Below, piece after piece: positions 17,927 through 27,404 of a stretch of DNA of 64,000 nucleotides (the first letter of the stretch is position 1; the number at the start of each line of letters is the position of its first letter). The notes beneath the pieces were generated by a model. That model searched no databases. It was not told where the DNA came from and saw nothing but the letters and a program-made list of their open reading frames with translations. The position numbers and the translations under genes are program-made. The DNA lies in contig CALVEY010000010.1 of assembly GCA_944326705.1 (NCBI GenBank), positions 1-64,000 of the forward strand. Direction: 5' to 3'. Source of the stretch: an uncultured Mucispirillum sp. Lineage in GTDB: Bacteria > Chrysiogenota > Deferribacteres > Deferribacterales > Mucispirillaceae.

Positions 17927-19198
17927 TTATCCTTTTTTAATAATATCAAGTCCGCCTAAATATGGACGAAGTGCTTCTGGGATTGTAACAGAGCCGTCTG
18001 CATTTTGATAGTTTTCAAGAACAGCTACAAGAGTTCTGCCTACTGCAAGACCTGAGCCGTTTAATGTATGAGCAAATTTCACTTTGCCGTCTGCATCTCT
18101 GTAACGGATATTAGCTCGCCTTGCCTGAAAGTCTTTAAAGTTAGAACATGAAGATATTTCTCTGTAACAGTTCTGACCTGGAAGCCATACTTCTAAATCA
18201 TAAGTTTTAGCACTTGAAAAGCCTAAATCACCAGAGCTTAATGCCATAACTCTGTAAGGCAGGTTTAATGCCTGCAGAACCATTTCTGCATCATGAGTTA
18301 AGCTTTCATGCTCTTCTACTGATTTATCCTGAGCGCATATTTTTACAAGCTCTACTTTATTAAACTGGTGGTTTCTAATAAGCCCTTTTGTATCTTTGCC
18401 GTAGCTTCCTGCCTCTCTTCTAAAACATGCTGTAAGCGATGTATTTTTTATTGGAAGCTGTTTTAAATCTAATATTTCATCTGAATATAAATTTGTAACA
18501 GGGATTTCTGCTGTTGAGATAAGATATAAGTTATCTCTTTCACATACATAAGCTTCTTCTGCAAATTTTGGAAGCTGACCTGTTCCTATCATAGATTTTG
18601 TATTAACAAGATAAGGCACACTCATTTCTACATAGCCTTTTTCTCTGTGCATATCAAGCATTAATGATGAAATAGCCCTGTCAAGCCTTGCTCCAAGCCC
18701 TGCTAAAACATTAAAGCGTGATTCTGCGATTTTTACACCTCTTTCAAAATCTATTATCCCTAAATCTGCGCCTATATCCCAGTGGTTTTTAGGTTCAAAA
18801 TCAAATTTTCTTGGCTCGCCCCATCTTCTTATTTCCACATTTTCTGTTTCATCTTTTCCTACTGGTGTTGTATCATCTATAAGGTTAGGAATATTTAAAA
18901 GCATACTGCGGATTTCTTCATCTATCTCTGCTAATTTACTGTCAAGCTCCTGCATTTTACCAGCATCTTTTTTTACCTGTTCCTGCAGTTCTGTTGTATC
19001 TTTACCTTCTCTTTTTAATATGCCTACCTGTTTTGATATAGCATTTCTATCTGCTTTTAATTTTTCTACTTCATTAATCACTGATTTTCTTAAAGCATCT
19101 TTTTGGATAAGGCTGTCAAAATCAAATGAGTAGTTTCTTGCTTTTGTTTTTTCTTTTACTTCTTCTAAATTACTGATGATAAATTTTAAATCTAACAT
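17927..19198 (-). CDS. serS: Seryl-tRNA synthetase
   Basis: A 423-residue class II synthetase. Residues 1-105 form the N-terminal antiparallel coiled-coil arm that binds the long variable arm of tRNA-Ser. Motif 2 is at FRREAGSYGKDTKG and motif 3 near GSGLAVGRTLVAVLENYQ. The ATG at 19198 (MLDLKFI) is preferred because AAAGGTG lies 6 bases upstream; the in-frame GTG at 19207 is part of that site. It follows bamD at 60 bases in a minus-strand gene run. Confidence 0.97.
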   Translation of the reverse strand: MLDLKFIISNLEEVKEKTKARNYSFDFDSLIQKDALRKSVINEVEKLKADRNAISKQVGILKREGKDTTELQEQVKKDAGKMQELDSKLAEIDEEIRSMLLNIPNLIDDTTPVGKDETENVEIRRWGEPRKFDFEPKNHWDIGADLGIIDFERGVKIAESRFNVLAGLGARLDRAISSLMLDMHREKGYVEMSVPYLVNTKSMIGTGQLPKFAEEAYVCERDNLYLISTAEIPVTNLYSDEILDLKQLPIKNTSLTACFRREAGSYGKDTKGLIRNHQFNKVELVKICAQDKSVEEHESLTHDAEMVLQALNLPYRVMALSSGDLGFSSAKTYDLEVWLPGQNCYREISSCSNFKDFQARRANIRYRDADGKVKFAHTLNGSGLAVGRTLVAVLENYQNADGSVTIPEALRPYLGGLDIIKKG

Positions 19199-19258
19199 GT
19201 TTTTCACCTTTATATTATCTTATTATTAATTCATTTCTTCTGGTGCTGCTGGAACAGG

Positions 19259-20203
19259 CTAATTATTATTATCTTCTATCTGCACTGGCTGCTCCTGTTT
19301 TTCCTGTTCTTGATTTTCCTGCACCTGTGTTTCTTCTGCTGTATTTTCCTGCATATTATCTTCTGCAGACGGCTCATTTACTGTATCTACCTGTTTTTCT
19401 TCTATGCTTTCATCAGCCTTTTCAATATTACCTTCTTCTAAAGCTTTTAAACGCTCTTTTTCTTTTTTCTCTTTATATTTATCTATTAATTTTTGTGTTT
19501 TTGCCACATATTCATTTTCTTTATCATCACTTATTAATTTTAAAAGATAATATTCTGCTTCATTCAGCTCATCTTTCTTTAAAAGCAGCTTTACAACTTT
19601 ATATACTGCTTTTCCATAATATATAGTATCGCTGTAATGGGTTACTACATATTTATATCTTAAAAATTCAGGCTCTGGCTTTAATATCCTTGCATAATAC
19701 TGAGCTATCTGCATTTCTTTTTTAGCAAGACGCTCTCTTAAAAGTTCTATCCTTATATCAACATCATATTCTTCTACTAAATCAGGATATTTTTTCTTAA
19801 CTTCTTCTAAATAAAATAATGCACGCTCTGTATTTGTCTGGTCCTGAGAAGCATAGCGGACTAAGTTAAAATATGCAAGCCCAACGCGGACAGTGGCAAG
19901 TTTGGCGCTTTCCCAGCCCTGATATACTTCTAAGTATACTTCATACACAGGTATTGCATCTATATATTTACCTGCTAAAAAGTAGCTGTCTGCAAGAGCA
20001 AGCTGAATAGTTGCTGCATATTCAGGCGATTCTGCACGCACAAGGGCCTGCTCATATCTTTCTGCAGCACGAGCATACTTACCCTCTGATGCTAAAGTAT
20101 CACCCATTTCTTCATAATATGTTGCAGGCTTATCAAGCTCCACTTCCTTTGCACAGCCATATAAAGCAAAAATGATAAGTAAAATATATAAAAATCTAGC
20201 CAT
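19259..20203 (-). CDS. bamD: BamD-like TPR lipoprotein
   Basis: A 314-residue lipoprotein. The signal has a lipobox (FALYGC) with the Cys about 15 residues from the start, so the mature protein is anchored in the outer membrane. Five or so TPR-like helical pairs cover residues about 25-235 (YYEEMGDTLASEGKYARAAERYEQAL, split here for length: first unit EGKYARAAERYEQAL, next AGKYIDAIPVYEVYL). BamD supports insertion of beta-barrels by BamA. The last 70 residues are Glu/Gln-rich and low in complexity, which is unusual for BamD. The ATG at 20203 is chosen over 20227 because the longer form would put eight residues before the signal. It overlaps rimO by 8 bases. Confidence 0.8.
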   Translation of the reverse strand: MARFLYILLIIFALYGCAKEVELDKPATYYEEMGDTLASEGKYARAAERYEQALVRAESPEYAATIQLALADSYFLAGKYIDAIPVYEVYLEVYQGWESAKLATVRVGLAYFNLVRYASQDQTNTERALFYLEEVKKKYPDLVEEYDVDIRIELLRERLAKKEMQIAQYYARILKPEPEFLRYKYVVTHYSDTIYYGKAVYKVVKLLLKKDELNEAEYYLLKLISDDKENEYVAKTQKLIDKYKEKKEKERLKALEEGNIEKADESIEEKQVDTVNEPSAEDNMQENTAEETQVQENQEQEKQEQPVQIEDNNN

Positions 20204-21509
20204 TATTATTCTCCACAAAAGTAACATATATATCTGGATATGCTATTTTATTAATTATACATGTATACGGTCCACTGCCTTTATCTGCAATGCCGTCTGT
20301 TACATAAAGTCTGCCGTCAGTATCTGGTGCCTGAAAAACAGCTCTGCCCTCTAAGATAAATTCAAAATCATCATTTACTTTATCAATAAAGCATATAAAC
20401 TCTTTCTTTTTATACTCTCTTAATCTGGCACTTGTTATTTTTTTCTGCAGGCTTTGCAGTTTTTTTATTCTTTCTTTTTTTGTTTTTTCATCAATATCAT
20501 CATTATAGTTATATGCAATAGAGCCTTCCTCTTTATAATATGGGAAAAATCCTGCATAATCAGGCTTTTTATCTTCTATAAACTTATAAAGCTCATTAAA
20601 ATCTTCTTCACTCTCACCAGGAAAGCCTACAATAAATGTAGTGCGTATAAATGCTTCAGGGCATAACTTTCTTATAGTATCAAATACATTATCTATAACC
20701 TGCCTTGTGGAAGCACGCCTCATTTTTGTAAGTATATTATCACTTGCATGCTGAACAGGCACTTCAAAATATTTAATAACATTTTTTGTTTCTGCTACAA
20801 ATTTAATAACTTCTTCAGATACACCTTCTGGGTTTAAATAAAGCATTCTAAAAAGCATATTATTAAACTTTGATGTCAGCTTTTTCATAAGTGGTATAAG
20901 TTTTTCTTCACCATATATATCCATACCATACTGAGTTGTATCCTGGCTTATTATAATAATCTCCTGCACACCCTGCGCCTGCAGCATTTCTATTTCCTGC
21001 TCAATATCTTCCATAGTTCTGCTTTTAAGCCTGCCGCGGATATTTGGTATCACACAGAATGCACAAGTATTATTACAGCCTTCACTGATTTTCACATAGG
21101 CATAATATGGAGCATTAGTTATTGCTCTTAGATTTTTACCCTCATGTTTTTCTATATTAAATTCTTTGCGTAAATAGTCTGCTGCCTCGCTTAATTTACC
21201 TACACCTGTAATAAAATCTATCTCTGGCATTTCTTTTAATATATCATCTTTATATCTTTCTACCATGCAGCCAGTAACTATTAATTTTGCTTTTTTGGAT
21301 ATAAGGTTTTCCATCTGCAGTATATTATCAATAGCTTCTTTAACTGCAGGCTCAATAAATCCACATGTATTAATAATAACAGCATCACATTTTGCAGGGT
21401 CAGTTTCTGCAATAAAGCCGTCATTAGAAAGCTCGCCTATTAAATATTCAAAATCTACCTGATTTTTCGCACAGCCTAAACTTACATAACTTATTTTTTT
21501 CTGCTTCAT
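20196..21509 (-). CDS. rimO: Ribosomal protein S12 methylthiotransferase RimO
   Basis: A 437-residue radical-SAM enzyme that methylthiolates an Asp in ribosomal protein S12. The N-terminal domain has the three auxiliary-cluster cysteines (SLGCAKNQVD, NTCGFIEPA, TGCMVERY). The radical-SAM motif is CNNTCAFCVIPNIRGRLKSR, with RimO-type IRGR context. A TRAM-like domain occupies the last 70 residues. It is distinguished from MiaB by the SLGCAKN start and the IPNIRG sequence. It begins 8 bases after ribF and overlaps bamD. Confidence 0.93.
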   Translation of the reverse strand: MKQKKISYVSLGCAKNQVDFEYLIGELSNDGFIAETDPAKCDAVIINTCGFIEPAVKEAIDNILQMENLISKKAKLIVTGCMVERYKDDILKEMPEIDFITGVGKLSEAADYLRKEFNIEKHEGKNLRAITNAPYYAYVKISEGCNNTCAFCVIPNIRGRLKSRTMEDIEQEIEMLQAQGVQEIIIISQDTTQYGMDIYGEEKLIPLMKKLTSKFNNMLFRMLYLNPEGVSEEVIKFVAETKNVIKYFEVPVQHASDNILTKMRRASTRQVIDNVFDTIRKLCPEAFIRTTFIVGFPGESEEDFNELYKFIEDKKPDYAGFFPYYKEEGSIAYNYNDDIDEKTKKERIKKLQSLQKKITSARLREYKKKEFICFIDKVNDDFEFILEGRAVFQAPDTDGRLYVTDGIADKGSGPYTCIINKIAYPDIYVTFVENNNG

Positions 21510-21517
21510 TTACATTC

Positions 21518-22459
21518 CTAATCTTTTTTTAAATTATCTATATTTTTAAAATATGCTTGTATTTCTTCCTTATCTTTACCCATTTGAGCAGTCAATTCAT
21601 CAAATGAATTAAATTTTATATCACTTCGTATATATTTATACAATATTATTTCTGCATATTCTCCATAAATTTCTTCATTAAAATCAAAAATATTTGCTTC
21701 CACCCTTAATTCAAGCCCATGATTTATAGTAGGTCTTTTGCCAATATAAGCCATAGCGTTGTATATACTGCCTTTTATTTTTACTTTTGCAGCATATACT
21801 CCAAAGGCAGGTATCATTTCATTTTCTGTTTTTAAGTTCATTGTAGGATAGCCAAAAGTTCTGCCCATTTTATCCCCATGGATAACTTCACCCTCTAAGC
21901 TGTATGGACATGATAAAAACCTGCCTGCTTCTTCCACCTGCCCCTGCTCTAATAAAGAGCGTATTCGTGAGCTTGATATATCGACACCATTTTCATCTTT
22001 CAATTTATGAGCAAACATACACTTAAAGCCGTATTTTTCACCAAGCTGAGCTAAAAGTGATGTATTGCCAGACTTACCGCTTCCAAACCTGTAATCTGCG
22101 CCTACAATAACAAGTGCAGCATTTAGTTTTTCCACAAGTATATCTTTTACAAACTGCTCAGGGCTTAATCCTGCAAGACTTTTATTAAATTCTGCAATTA
22201 CAAGATAATCTGTTTCCTGGTCTAAAAATTTTTCCATTCTTTTTTTAGGTGTAGAAATAAGCTTTATTGGTTTATTAAAAAACTTAAACGGGTGTGGCTC
22301 AAAGGTTAAAATAACACTTTTTAAACCACGACGAGCTGATTCTTCTTTTAATACTGATATTATAAGCCTGTGCCCTAAATGCAGACCGTCAAAATTGCCG
22401 ATACACACTGCACATCTATCTTTTATAGATAAATTTTCAAGACCGTAAATAACTTCCAT
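21518..22459 (-). CDS. ribF: Bifunctional riboflavin kinase / FAD synthetase
   Basis: A 313-residue enzyme making FMN and then FAD from riboflavin. The N-terminal nucleotidyltransferase domain carries GNFDGLHLGHRLII (residues about 22-35) and SSSRIRSLLEQG (around 165). The C-terminal kinase domain carries GRTFGYPTMNL and GVYAAKV. Length is normal. It is part of the compact minus-strand run, 7 bases after the 256-aa membrane protein. FAD is needed by the flavocytochrome at 9.3 kb, but any link is not specific. Confidence 0.95.
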   Translation of the reverse strand: MEVIYGLENLSIKDRCAVCIGNFDGLHLGHRLIISVLKEESARRGLKSVILTFEPHPFKFFNKPIKLISTPKKRMEKFLDQETDYLVIAEFNKSLAGLSPEQFVKDILVEKLNAALVIVGADYRFGSGKSGNTSLLAQLGEKYGFKCMFAHKLKDENGVDISSSRIRSLLEQGQVEEAGRFLSCPYSLEGEVIHGDKMGRTFGYPTMNLKTENEMIPAFGVYAAKVKIKGSIYNAMAYIGKRPTINHGLELRVEANIFDFNEEIYGEYAEIILYKYIRSDIKFNSFDELTAQMGKDKEEIQAYFKNIDNLKKD

Positions 22460-22466
22460 ATAAATC

Positions 22467-23237
22467 TTAATCCCTTTTACAGCATGATTTTACTACTTCT
22501 ACCATAATATCTTCTGCTTTATGAAAAGTCTGGTACATATTATCTGGTGCAGTATGAACATAGTAATCCCATACTAAAAACCATATACCGCCTGTTACAA
22601 AGCCTAAGATAGTATAAATAATAAAATCTTTTTTAATTCTTGGGTCTGTGCAGTAAATAACTGGATGGTCAAGAAGTTTAAGGGACATAAATATATGACT
22701 TATAGTATCATACATTTCACTTTCAAACTGCTGCACATCGTCCCATATTCTATTCATTTTATAAATATATATTAATATAACAACTGCAGTATCAATACCC
22801 CATATTACAAGTAATGCTGTTAATGTTACAGCAGATATATTTGATATACCAGTAAAAGCTATAAAAAGCACTACAAATAAAGTAAATATAATAACTGGTA
22901 TAAATGCTTTTATTACAAAAGGCATTATAGGTCTTACTTCCCTTTGAAACCTTGCAAGCCTGCCCTTTAATTCTGACATATATACTTCATAGTTATCAAG
23001 CCCTCTTTCATTTGATTCAAGCTCTATAAAATGGATTACCATATCAAAAAATTCATACTTTCTTCTGATATATTTATCAACTCTTAATATTCGCTTTATA
23101 AAAACATACACTAAAGCTATACCAAATGTAAGCCAGCTTAAAACAAAAGTAAGCAGAAACCAGTTTATAAGGGGCTTATCCACTTTCTGCCTTTCTAAAA
23201 TATTTTCCTGAAGCTGATTATATACCAGATTTACCAT
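22467..23237 (-). CDS. Membrane protein of unknown function (256 aa), paralog of the 317-aa gene
   Basis: A 256-residue protein with about four helices (about residues 25-47, 103-126, 137-158 and 208-226). A charged, probably cytoplasmic region lies between helix 1 and 2. The C-terminal region (TGGIWFLVWDYYVH...KAEDIMVEVV) aligns with that of the protein encoded at 23381-24334 (TGFFFIIWDYQMV...LVEDYFADLI), so the two are paralogs. The N-terminal half is shorter than in the paralog. I recognise no family and no catalytic motif. Confidence 0.72.
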   Translation of the reverse strand: MVNLVYNQLQENILERQKVDKPLINWFLLTFVLSWLTFGIALVYVFIKRILRVDKYIRRKYEFFDMVIHFIELESNERGLDNYEVYMSELKGRLARFQREVRPIMPFVIKAFIPVIIFTLFVVLFIAFTGISNISAVTLTALLVIWGIDTAVVILIYIYKMNRIWDDVQQFESEMYDTISHIFMSLKLLDHPVIYCTDPRIKKDFIIYTILGFVTGGIWFLVWDYYVHTAPDNMYQTFHKAEDIMVEVVKSCCKRD

Positions 23238-23267
23238 ACATATGACCTCTCAATATATATAATATAA

Positions 23268-23378
23268 TTAATATTCTAAAATTTCTAATAATTTATCTTC
23301 AACAGGATAAATCATTGTTAAATATTTTTTTGCAGCTGCACTGATATTATTTGCAAAATTATTTTCTGTATTATCCAT
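23268..23378 (-). CDS. 36-codon ORF, likely C-terminal remnant of a third paralog
   Basis: An open frame of 36 codons starts 3 bases downstream of the 317-aa gene's stop. Its end (KKYLTMIYPVEDKLLEILEY) resembles the end of the 317-aa protein (QKYLSKAYLVEDYFADLIRNEY, without the last residues: KYLSKAYLVEDYFADLI). This suggests a partial tandem duplication of that C-terminus, or a degraded third copy. No obvious ribosome-binding site is seen other than readthrough coupling. It may be translated or may be a relic. Confidence 0.4.
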   Translation of the reverse strand: MDNTENNFANNISAAAKKYLTMIYPVEDKLLEILEY

Positions 23379-23380
23379 AT

Positions 23381-24334
23381 TTAATACTCATTTCTAATTA
23401 AATCTGCAAAATAATCTTCCACAAGATATGCTTTTGATAAATATTTCTGCTTAGCCATAACCATTTGATAGTCCCATATTATAAAAAAGAAACCTGTTAC
23501 AATGCTTACTATAAAATAAAGAGCAAAAGGCTGTTTTAATGTTTTATCAACAGGATAGTTAACTGTTTTTTTATTTGCATCATTATCTGGAATTATCTGC
23601 TGCAAAGTATCTGTTACATTTTTTTCAAATAAACTTATTTCATACCATATCTCATTTTTACGCTTTAATGGGTTAATAATAAAAAACTTATATGCAAGTA
23701 TTGATAATATACCAGATATAACTATGATGATTATTATTGCCTGATAAGAATTATTAGGATAATATTTTTCCAGACTTTTTGTTATAAATAGACCAATAAA
23801 AAAAGTAATACAAACCATAAAAAGTACAAAAAATAATATAATACCAGTAATTTCTTTTAATACAGTATGTATTTTATATTTTTTAGGGAATATTCTTATA
23901 TATTCATTTATTTTATCAGCACATTCTGCTGAAACAGTATATTTTTCTGATATTCTTTTATAAAGCAGTTCATAAAATTTTGTTTTTCTATCAACATAAG
24001 TATTAACCAGCTTATCTTTCATGTGCATATTCTGCAGCCAGATACCTGCATATATAATAAGAAATAAGATAGTAACAGTTAATACCATAAATTCACTGCC
24101 AATATATGCTTCTAATAATCCGATTGATGCAATAAACAATAAAGGCAGCATTGTAAGCATTATAAAATTTTTTGCCCATATTTTCTGAAGATTATCTATA
24201 GGGCATCTGTTAGTTATATTTTCTTCCAAAGTAACTTCTTTTTGATTATCAGACTTGTAACTGCTGGAATGAATTGTATACTGATGATTATATTCTGGCT
24301 TAAATAATTCCCTGTCTTTACTAAATATACCCAT
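23381..24334 (-). CDS. Membrane protein of unknown function (317 aa)
   Basis: A 317-residue protein with a hydrophilic N-terminus of about 50 residues and about five helices (about 54-70, 76-95, 165-190, 198-218 and 274-296). Two cytoplasmic-looking helical stretches follow helix 2 and helix 4. Its C-terminal part is paralogous to the 256-aa protein at 22467-23237. It starts 1 base after the cinA stop, so it lies in the same transcription unit. No domain is recognised. The duplication suggests the two may form a heteromer, which is inference. Confidence 0.72.
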   Translation of the reverse strand: MGIFSKDRELFKPEYNHQYTIHSSSYKSDNQKEVTLEENITNRCPIDNLQKIWAKNFIMLTMLPLLFIASIGLLEAYIGSEFMVLTVTILFLIIYAGIWLQNMHMKDKLVNTYVDRKTKFYELLYKRISEKYTVSAECADKINEYIRIFPKKYKIHTVLKEITGIILFFVLFMVCITFFIGLFITKSLEKYYPNNSYQAIIIIIVISGILSILAYKFFIINPLKRKNEIWYEISLFEKNVTDTLQQIIPDNDANKKTVNYPVDKTLKQPFALYFIVSIVTGFFFIIWDYQMVMAKQKYLSKAYLVEDYFADLIRNEY

Positions 24335-24335
24335 A

Positions 24336-25553
24336 CTAATTCTCTTTTATCATATTTAAAAGATAGTAAAGTGCTTTTTTTGCACTTCTCATTCTAACCT
24401 GATATCTATCGCCATTGAATATATTTTTATATACTTCTGTATTGTTTTTATGGGATACTCCAATATATACAAGCCCAACTGGTTTTGTATCAGTTGCCCC
24501 ACCTGGACCAGCAATACCTGTAATAGATACAGAGTAATCTGTTTTCATTAAATTTCTTACACCCTGAGCCATAAAAGATGCACATTCTTCACTGACAGCA
24601 CCGTAATCTTTTAATATATGTTCTGGAACATTTAACACATTCTGCTTAATAGAATTATCATAACTTACAACTGAGCCCATAAACACTTCTGATGCGCCGC
24701 TTATATTTGTAATATACTCTGATAATAAGCCGCCTGTGCAGCTTTCTGCAAAAGATACTGTCTGATTTTTTTCTTTTAATAAGTCTATGATTAATTTTGC
24801 TTCATCTGTGTAATTATCGCCTAAATAATTAGCTTTAAAATAAGATGAAAGCCTTTCTGAAATGTTTTTGATTTCCTGATTATTATTACCCCTTAATTTA
24901 ACTACAACTTTGCCGCTGCCTGCATTTATAATACATTCTGTTTCACAGCTTATTTTTAAATCTCTTATAACTGCATCTACATCTGATTCTGGGATAGCTA
25001 AAAAGTGCAAATCTTTATATATAATCTCTTTAAGAGAAAACTTTTCCTTTAAAACTGGCAGCACTTCATCTAAAAACATAGTTTTCATTTCAACAGGCAC
25101 ACCAGGCATACATATAATATCTGCCCTGTTTAAATGCATACCAAACCCTAAAGCTGTGCCTTTTTCATTATGATATAAACTGCAGCCTTTAGGCAGCATT
25201 GACTGATGTTTATGCTCATCTCTTACTGTCACGCCTGCTCTTTCAAGCCTTTCTTTCATATGCTTATATGCTTTTTCATTCAGACTGACTTCTACTCCGC
25301 ATGCTTCTGCTAAACATTCTGCTGTTATATCATCAAAAGTAGGTCCTAAACCGCCAGTTGTAAGTATTACATCAAATTCTTTTGAAAGTGATTGAAAAAG
25401 GGAAATTATTTCTTTTCTGTTATCTTTAACCATGCGTATCATATCTGGCGCAGCGCCGTAATGGGAAAGACTGCCTGCTATAAAAGCAGAGTTAGTATCA
25501 ACAACACTTCCATCTAAAAGCTCTGAGCCAATACTTAATATACATGAACGCAT
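24336..25553 (-). CDS. cinA: CinA-family nicotinamide-nucleotide amidohydrolase
   Basis: A 405-residue protein with an N-terminal MoaB/Mog-like domain (ILSIGSELLDG then TTGGLGPTFDD) and a C-terminal PncC amidase domain (SFAESCTGGLLSEYI then SVVSYDNSIK). It deamidates NMN in NAD recycling. The ATG at 25553 (MRSCILSIGSE) is preferred over 25568: a GGAG lies 7-8 bases upstream, the same layout as in nfo. It follows pgpA in the run hisB-hisH-hisA-pgpA-cinA. Confidence 0.92.
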   Translation of the reverse strand: MRSCILSIGSELLDGSVVDTNSAFIAGSLSHYGAAPDMIRMVKDNRKEIISLFQSLSKEFDVILTTGGLGPTFDDITAECLAEACGVEVSLNEKAYKHMKERLERAGVTVRDEHKHQSMLPKGCSLYHNEKGTALGFGMHLNRADIICMPGVPVEMKTMFLDEVLPVLKEKFSLKEIIYKDLHFLAIPESDVDAVIRDLKISCETECIINAGSGKVVVKLRGNNNQEIKNISERLSSYFKANYLGDNYTDEAKLIIDLLKEKNQTVSFAESCTGGLLSEYITNISGASEVFMGSVVSYDNSIKQNVLNVPEHILKDYGAVSEECASFMAQGVRNLMKTDYSVSITGIAGPGGATDTKPVGLVYIGVSHKNNTEVYKNIFNGDRYQVRMRSAKKALYYLLNMIKEN

Positions 25554-25567
25554 ATATTTATACTCCA

Positions 25568-26044
25568 TTATAATGCAATATTATAATATTCTAAGATTTT
25601 TATTACAATAAACCAGACTGCAACTGCATATACTCCTGCTGCAATATCATCAAGCATTATACCCCAGCCGTTTTTTATTCTGTCAAAAAAGCTTACTGGA
25701 AAAGGTTTTAATATATCAAAAAATCTAAATAATATAAACCCTGCTAATATATATACAGGCTTAAATGGGAAAATAATGTAGAAAAGTAACAAGCCTGCCA
25801 CTTCATCTATTACAACACAGCCTGGGTCTTCTATACCAGAAATTAAAGAATATCTGCCAGAAACATATACACCTAAGAAAAATATAAATGCAAATACTGC
25901 AAACTTCCCATATACTGGTAAAAATGTGCATAAAAACCCTGCAGGAATTGCCACAAGACTTCCAAAAGTGCCAGGCATAAATGGAATTTTGCCCATATAA
26001 AAGCCTGTTGCAAGCATATCAATTAATAATGGAATTTTTTTCAT
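25568..26044 (-). CDS. pgpA: Phosphatidylglycerophosphatase A
   Basis: A 158-residue membrane enzyme converting phosphatidylglycerophosphate to phosphatidylglycerol. Family marks: a start region with TGFYMGKIPFMPGTFGSL, and DEVAGLLLFYIIFPFKP in the middle, then LDDIAAGVYA near the end. Four or so helices are visible. Length is normal. It lies 6 bases after hisA, and its stop overlaps an upstream ATG of cinA. Confidence 0.92.
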   Translation of the reverse strand: MKKIPLLIDMLATGFYMGKIPFMPGTFGSLVAIPAGFLCTFLPVYGKFAVFAFIFFLGVYVSGRYSLISGIEDPGCVVIDEVAGLLLFYIIFPFKPVYILAGFILFRFFDILKPFPVSFFDRIKNGWGIMLDDIAAGVYAVAVWFIVIKILEYYNIAL

Positions 26045-26050
26045 ATCAGG

Positions 26051-26770
26051 CTACCTTTGGTTAAACACTTCTTCCAGATTGATTTTATTTTCATATATTG
26101 CTTTGCCTACAATACAGCCTTTTATATTTTTATGGTCCATACTTCTTAACAGCTTTATATCATCTATACCAGATACTCCACCTGAAGCAATTACTGGAAA
26201 TATTGAGTTATCTGCCACTTTTTTAATCTGCTCCAGATTAATACCTGCAAGCATACCGTCTTTTTCTATATCTGTAAAAATAACACTGTCAATTTTACAG
26301 CCTTCATATCTTTTTATTACATCTAAAACTGATAATGAGCTTTCTTCATACCAGCCCTCTGTTGCTGCCATCATATTTTTTGCATCAATTCCTAAAATTA
26401 TTTTATTAGGATATTTTTCTGCAGCAGCCTTAACAAAATCAGGGGCTTTAACAGCAACAGTGCCAAGTATAGCATAGCTTATACCCATATCCATATAAGC
26501 ATCAAGGCGTGCCATATCTCTAATACCGCCGCCTACTTCTATCTGGAGTTTTGATTTTTCTACTACTTCTTTTATTATATTAAAGTTTTGGTTTTCACCA
26601 GTTCTTGCACCGTTTAAGTCTACAATATGCAGTCTTTCAACACCAAGCTCTGCAAACATTAATGCAATATCTCTAGGGTCATGGCCGTATTCTGTTGCAT
26701 CTTCCATAACACCTTTTTTAAGCCTGACAACTTTTTCATCAAGCAAATCAATAGCTGGTATAATAATCAT
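26051..26770 (-). CDS. hisA: Phosphoribosylformimino-AICAR ribotide isomerase HisA
   Basis: A 239-residue TIM-barrel enzyme, fourth step of histidine synthesis. It carries PAIDLLDEKVVRLKKG with the catalytic Asp at about residue 8, the phosphate-binding VGGGIRD, and ASGGVSGIDD. A second catalytic Asp is in FTDIEKDGM. The length fits. It is cotranscribed with hisH and hisB; hisF and the other his genes are not in this window. Confidence 0.96.
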   Translation of the reverse strand: MIIIPAIDLLDEKVVRLKKGVMEDATEYGHDPRDIALMFAELGVERLHIVDLNGARTGENQNFNIIKEVVEKSKLQIEVGGGIRDMARLDAYMDMGISYAILGTVAVKAPDFVKAAAEKYPNKIILGIDAKNMMAATEGWYEESSLSVLDVIKRYEGCKIDSVIFTDIEKDGMLAGINLEQIKKVADNSIFPVIASGGVSGIDDIKLLRSMDHKNIKGCIVGKAIYENKINLEEVFNQR

Positions 26771-26788
26771 CTTTATAACCTCATCACA

Positions 26789-27403
26789 CTATAAATTACA
26801 AAAGTTTTCCAGCAGTTTAAGCCCTGCCTGCTGGCTTTTTTCTGGGTGGAACTGCACACCTGTTATATTTTCATAAGTAACAGCAGATACAAAATCTATA
26901 CCGTAGTCAGTTTTGCCCTGCACATTCTTTTCATCTGCACATTCTCCATAAAACGAATGAACAAAATAAAAGTAAGAATCCTGCTTAATATTTTTAAATA
27001 CTGGGTGATTTTCTTTAAAATGAACGCTGTTCCAGCCAGTATGGGGTATTTTCATACCTTTATTTATAAGCTCATCAGGAAATCTTTTTACTACACCTTT
27101 TATATATCCAAGCCCAACATGTACACCAAATTCATAGCTTTTTTCAAAAAGAGCCTGCATACCTATACATATTCCTAAAAATGGATTGCCTTTCTGGATA
27201 AATTCATCAACTGCTGAAATAAGCCCCTGTTTTTTCATTCCTGCTATACAGTCGCCAAAAGCACCATTACCGGGAAAGACAATGTGGCTTGCTTTTCTGA
27301 CTATCTCTGCATCAGATGTGATTTCTGCTTTAAATCCAACATATTCTATGGATTTTTGAACGCTGCGAAGATTACCGCCGCCAAAATCTATTATTGTAAT
27401 CAT
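26789..27403 (-). CDS. hisH: Imidazole glycerol phosphate synthase, glutaminase subunit HisH
   Basis: A 204-residue class I glutamine amidotransferase. It supplies ammonia to HisF. Catalytic Cys is in LGICIGMQALF (about residue 79), and His and Glu are in GVQFHPEKSQ. The oxyanion strand region FPGNGAFG is present. It begins one base after hisB stops and ends 18 bases before hisA. Confidence 0.96.
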   Translation of the reverse strand: MITIIDFGGGNLRSVQKSIEYVGFKAEITSDAEIVRKASHIVFPGNGAFGDCIAGMKKQGLISAVDEFIQKGNPFLGICIGMQALFEKSYEFGVHVGLGYIKGVVKRFPDELINKGMKIPHTGWNSVHFKENHPVFKNIKQDSYFYFVHSFYGECADEKNVQGKTDYGIDFVSAVTYENITGVQFHPEKSQQAGLKLLENFCNL

Positions 27404-27404
27404 A

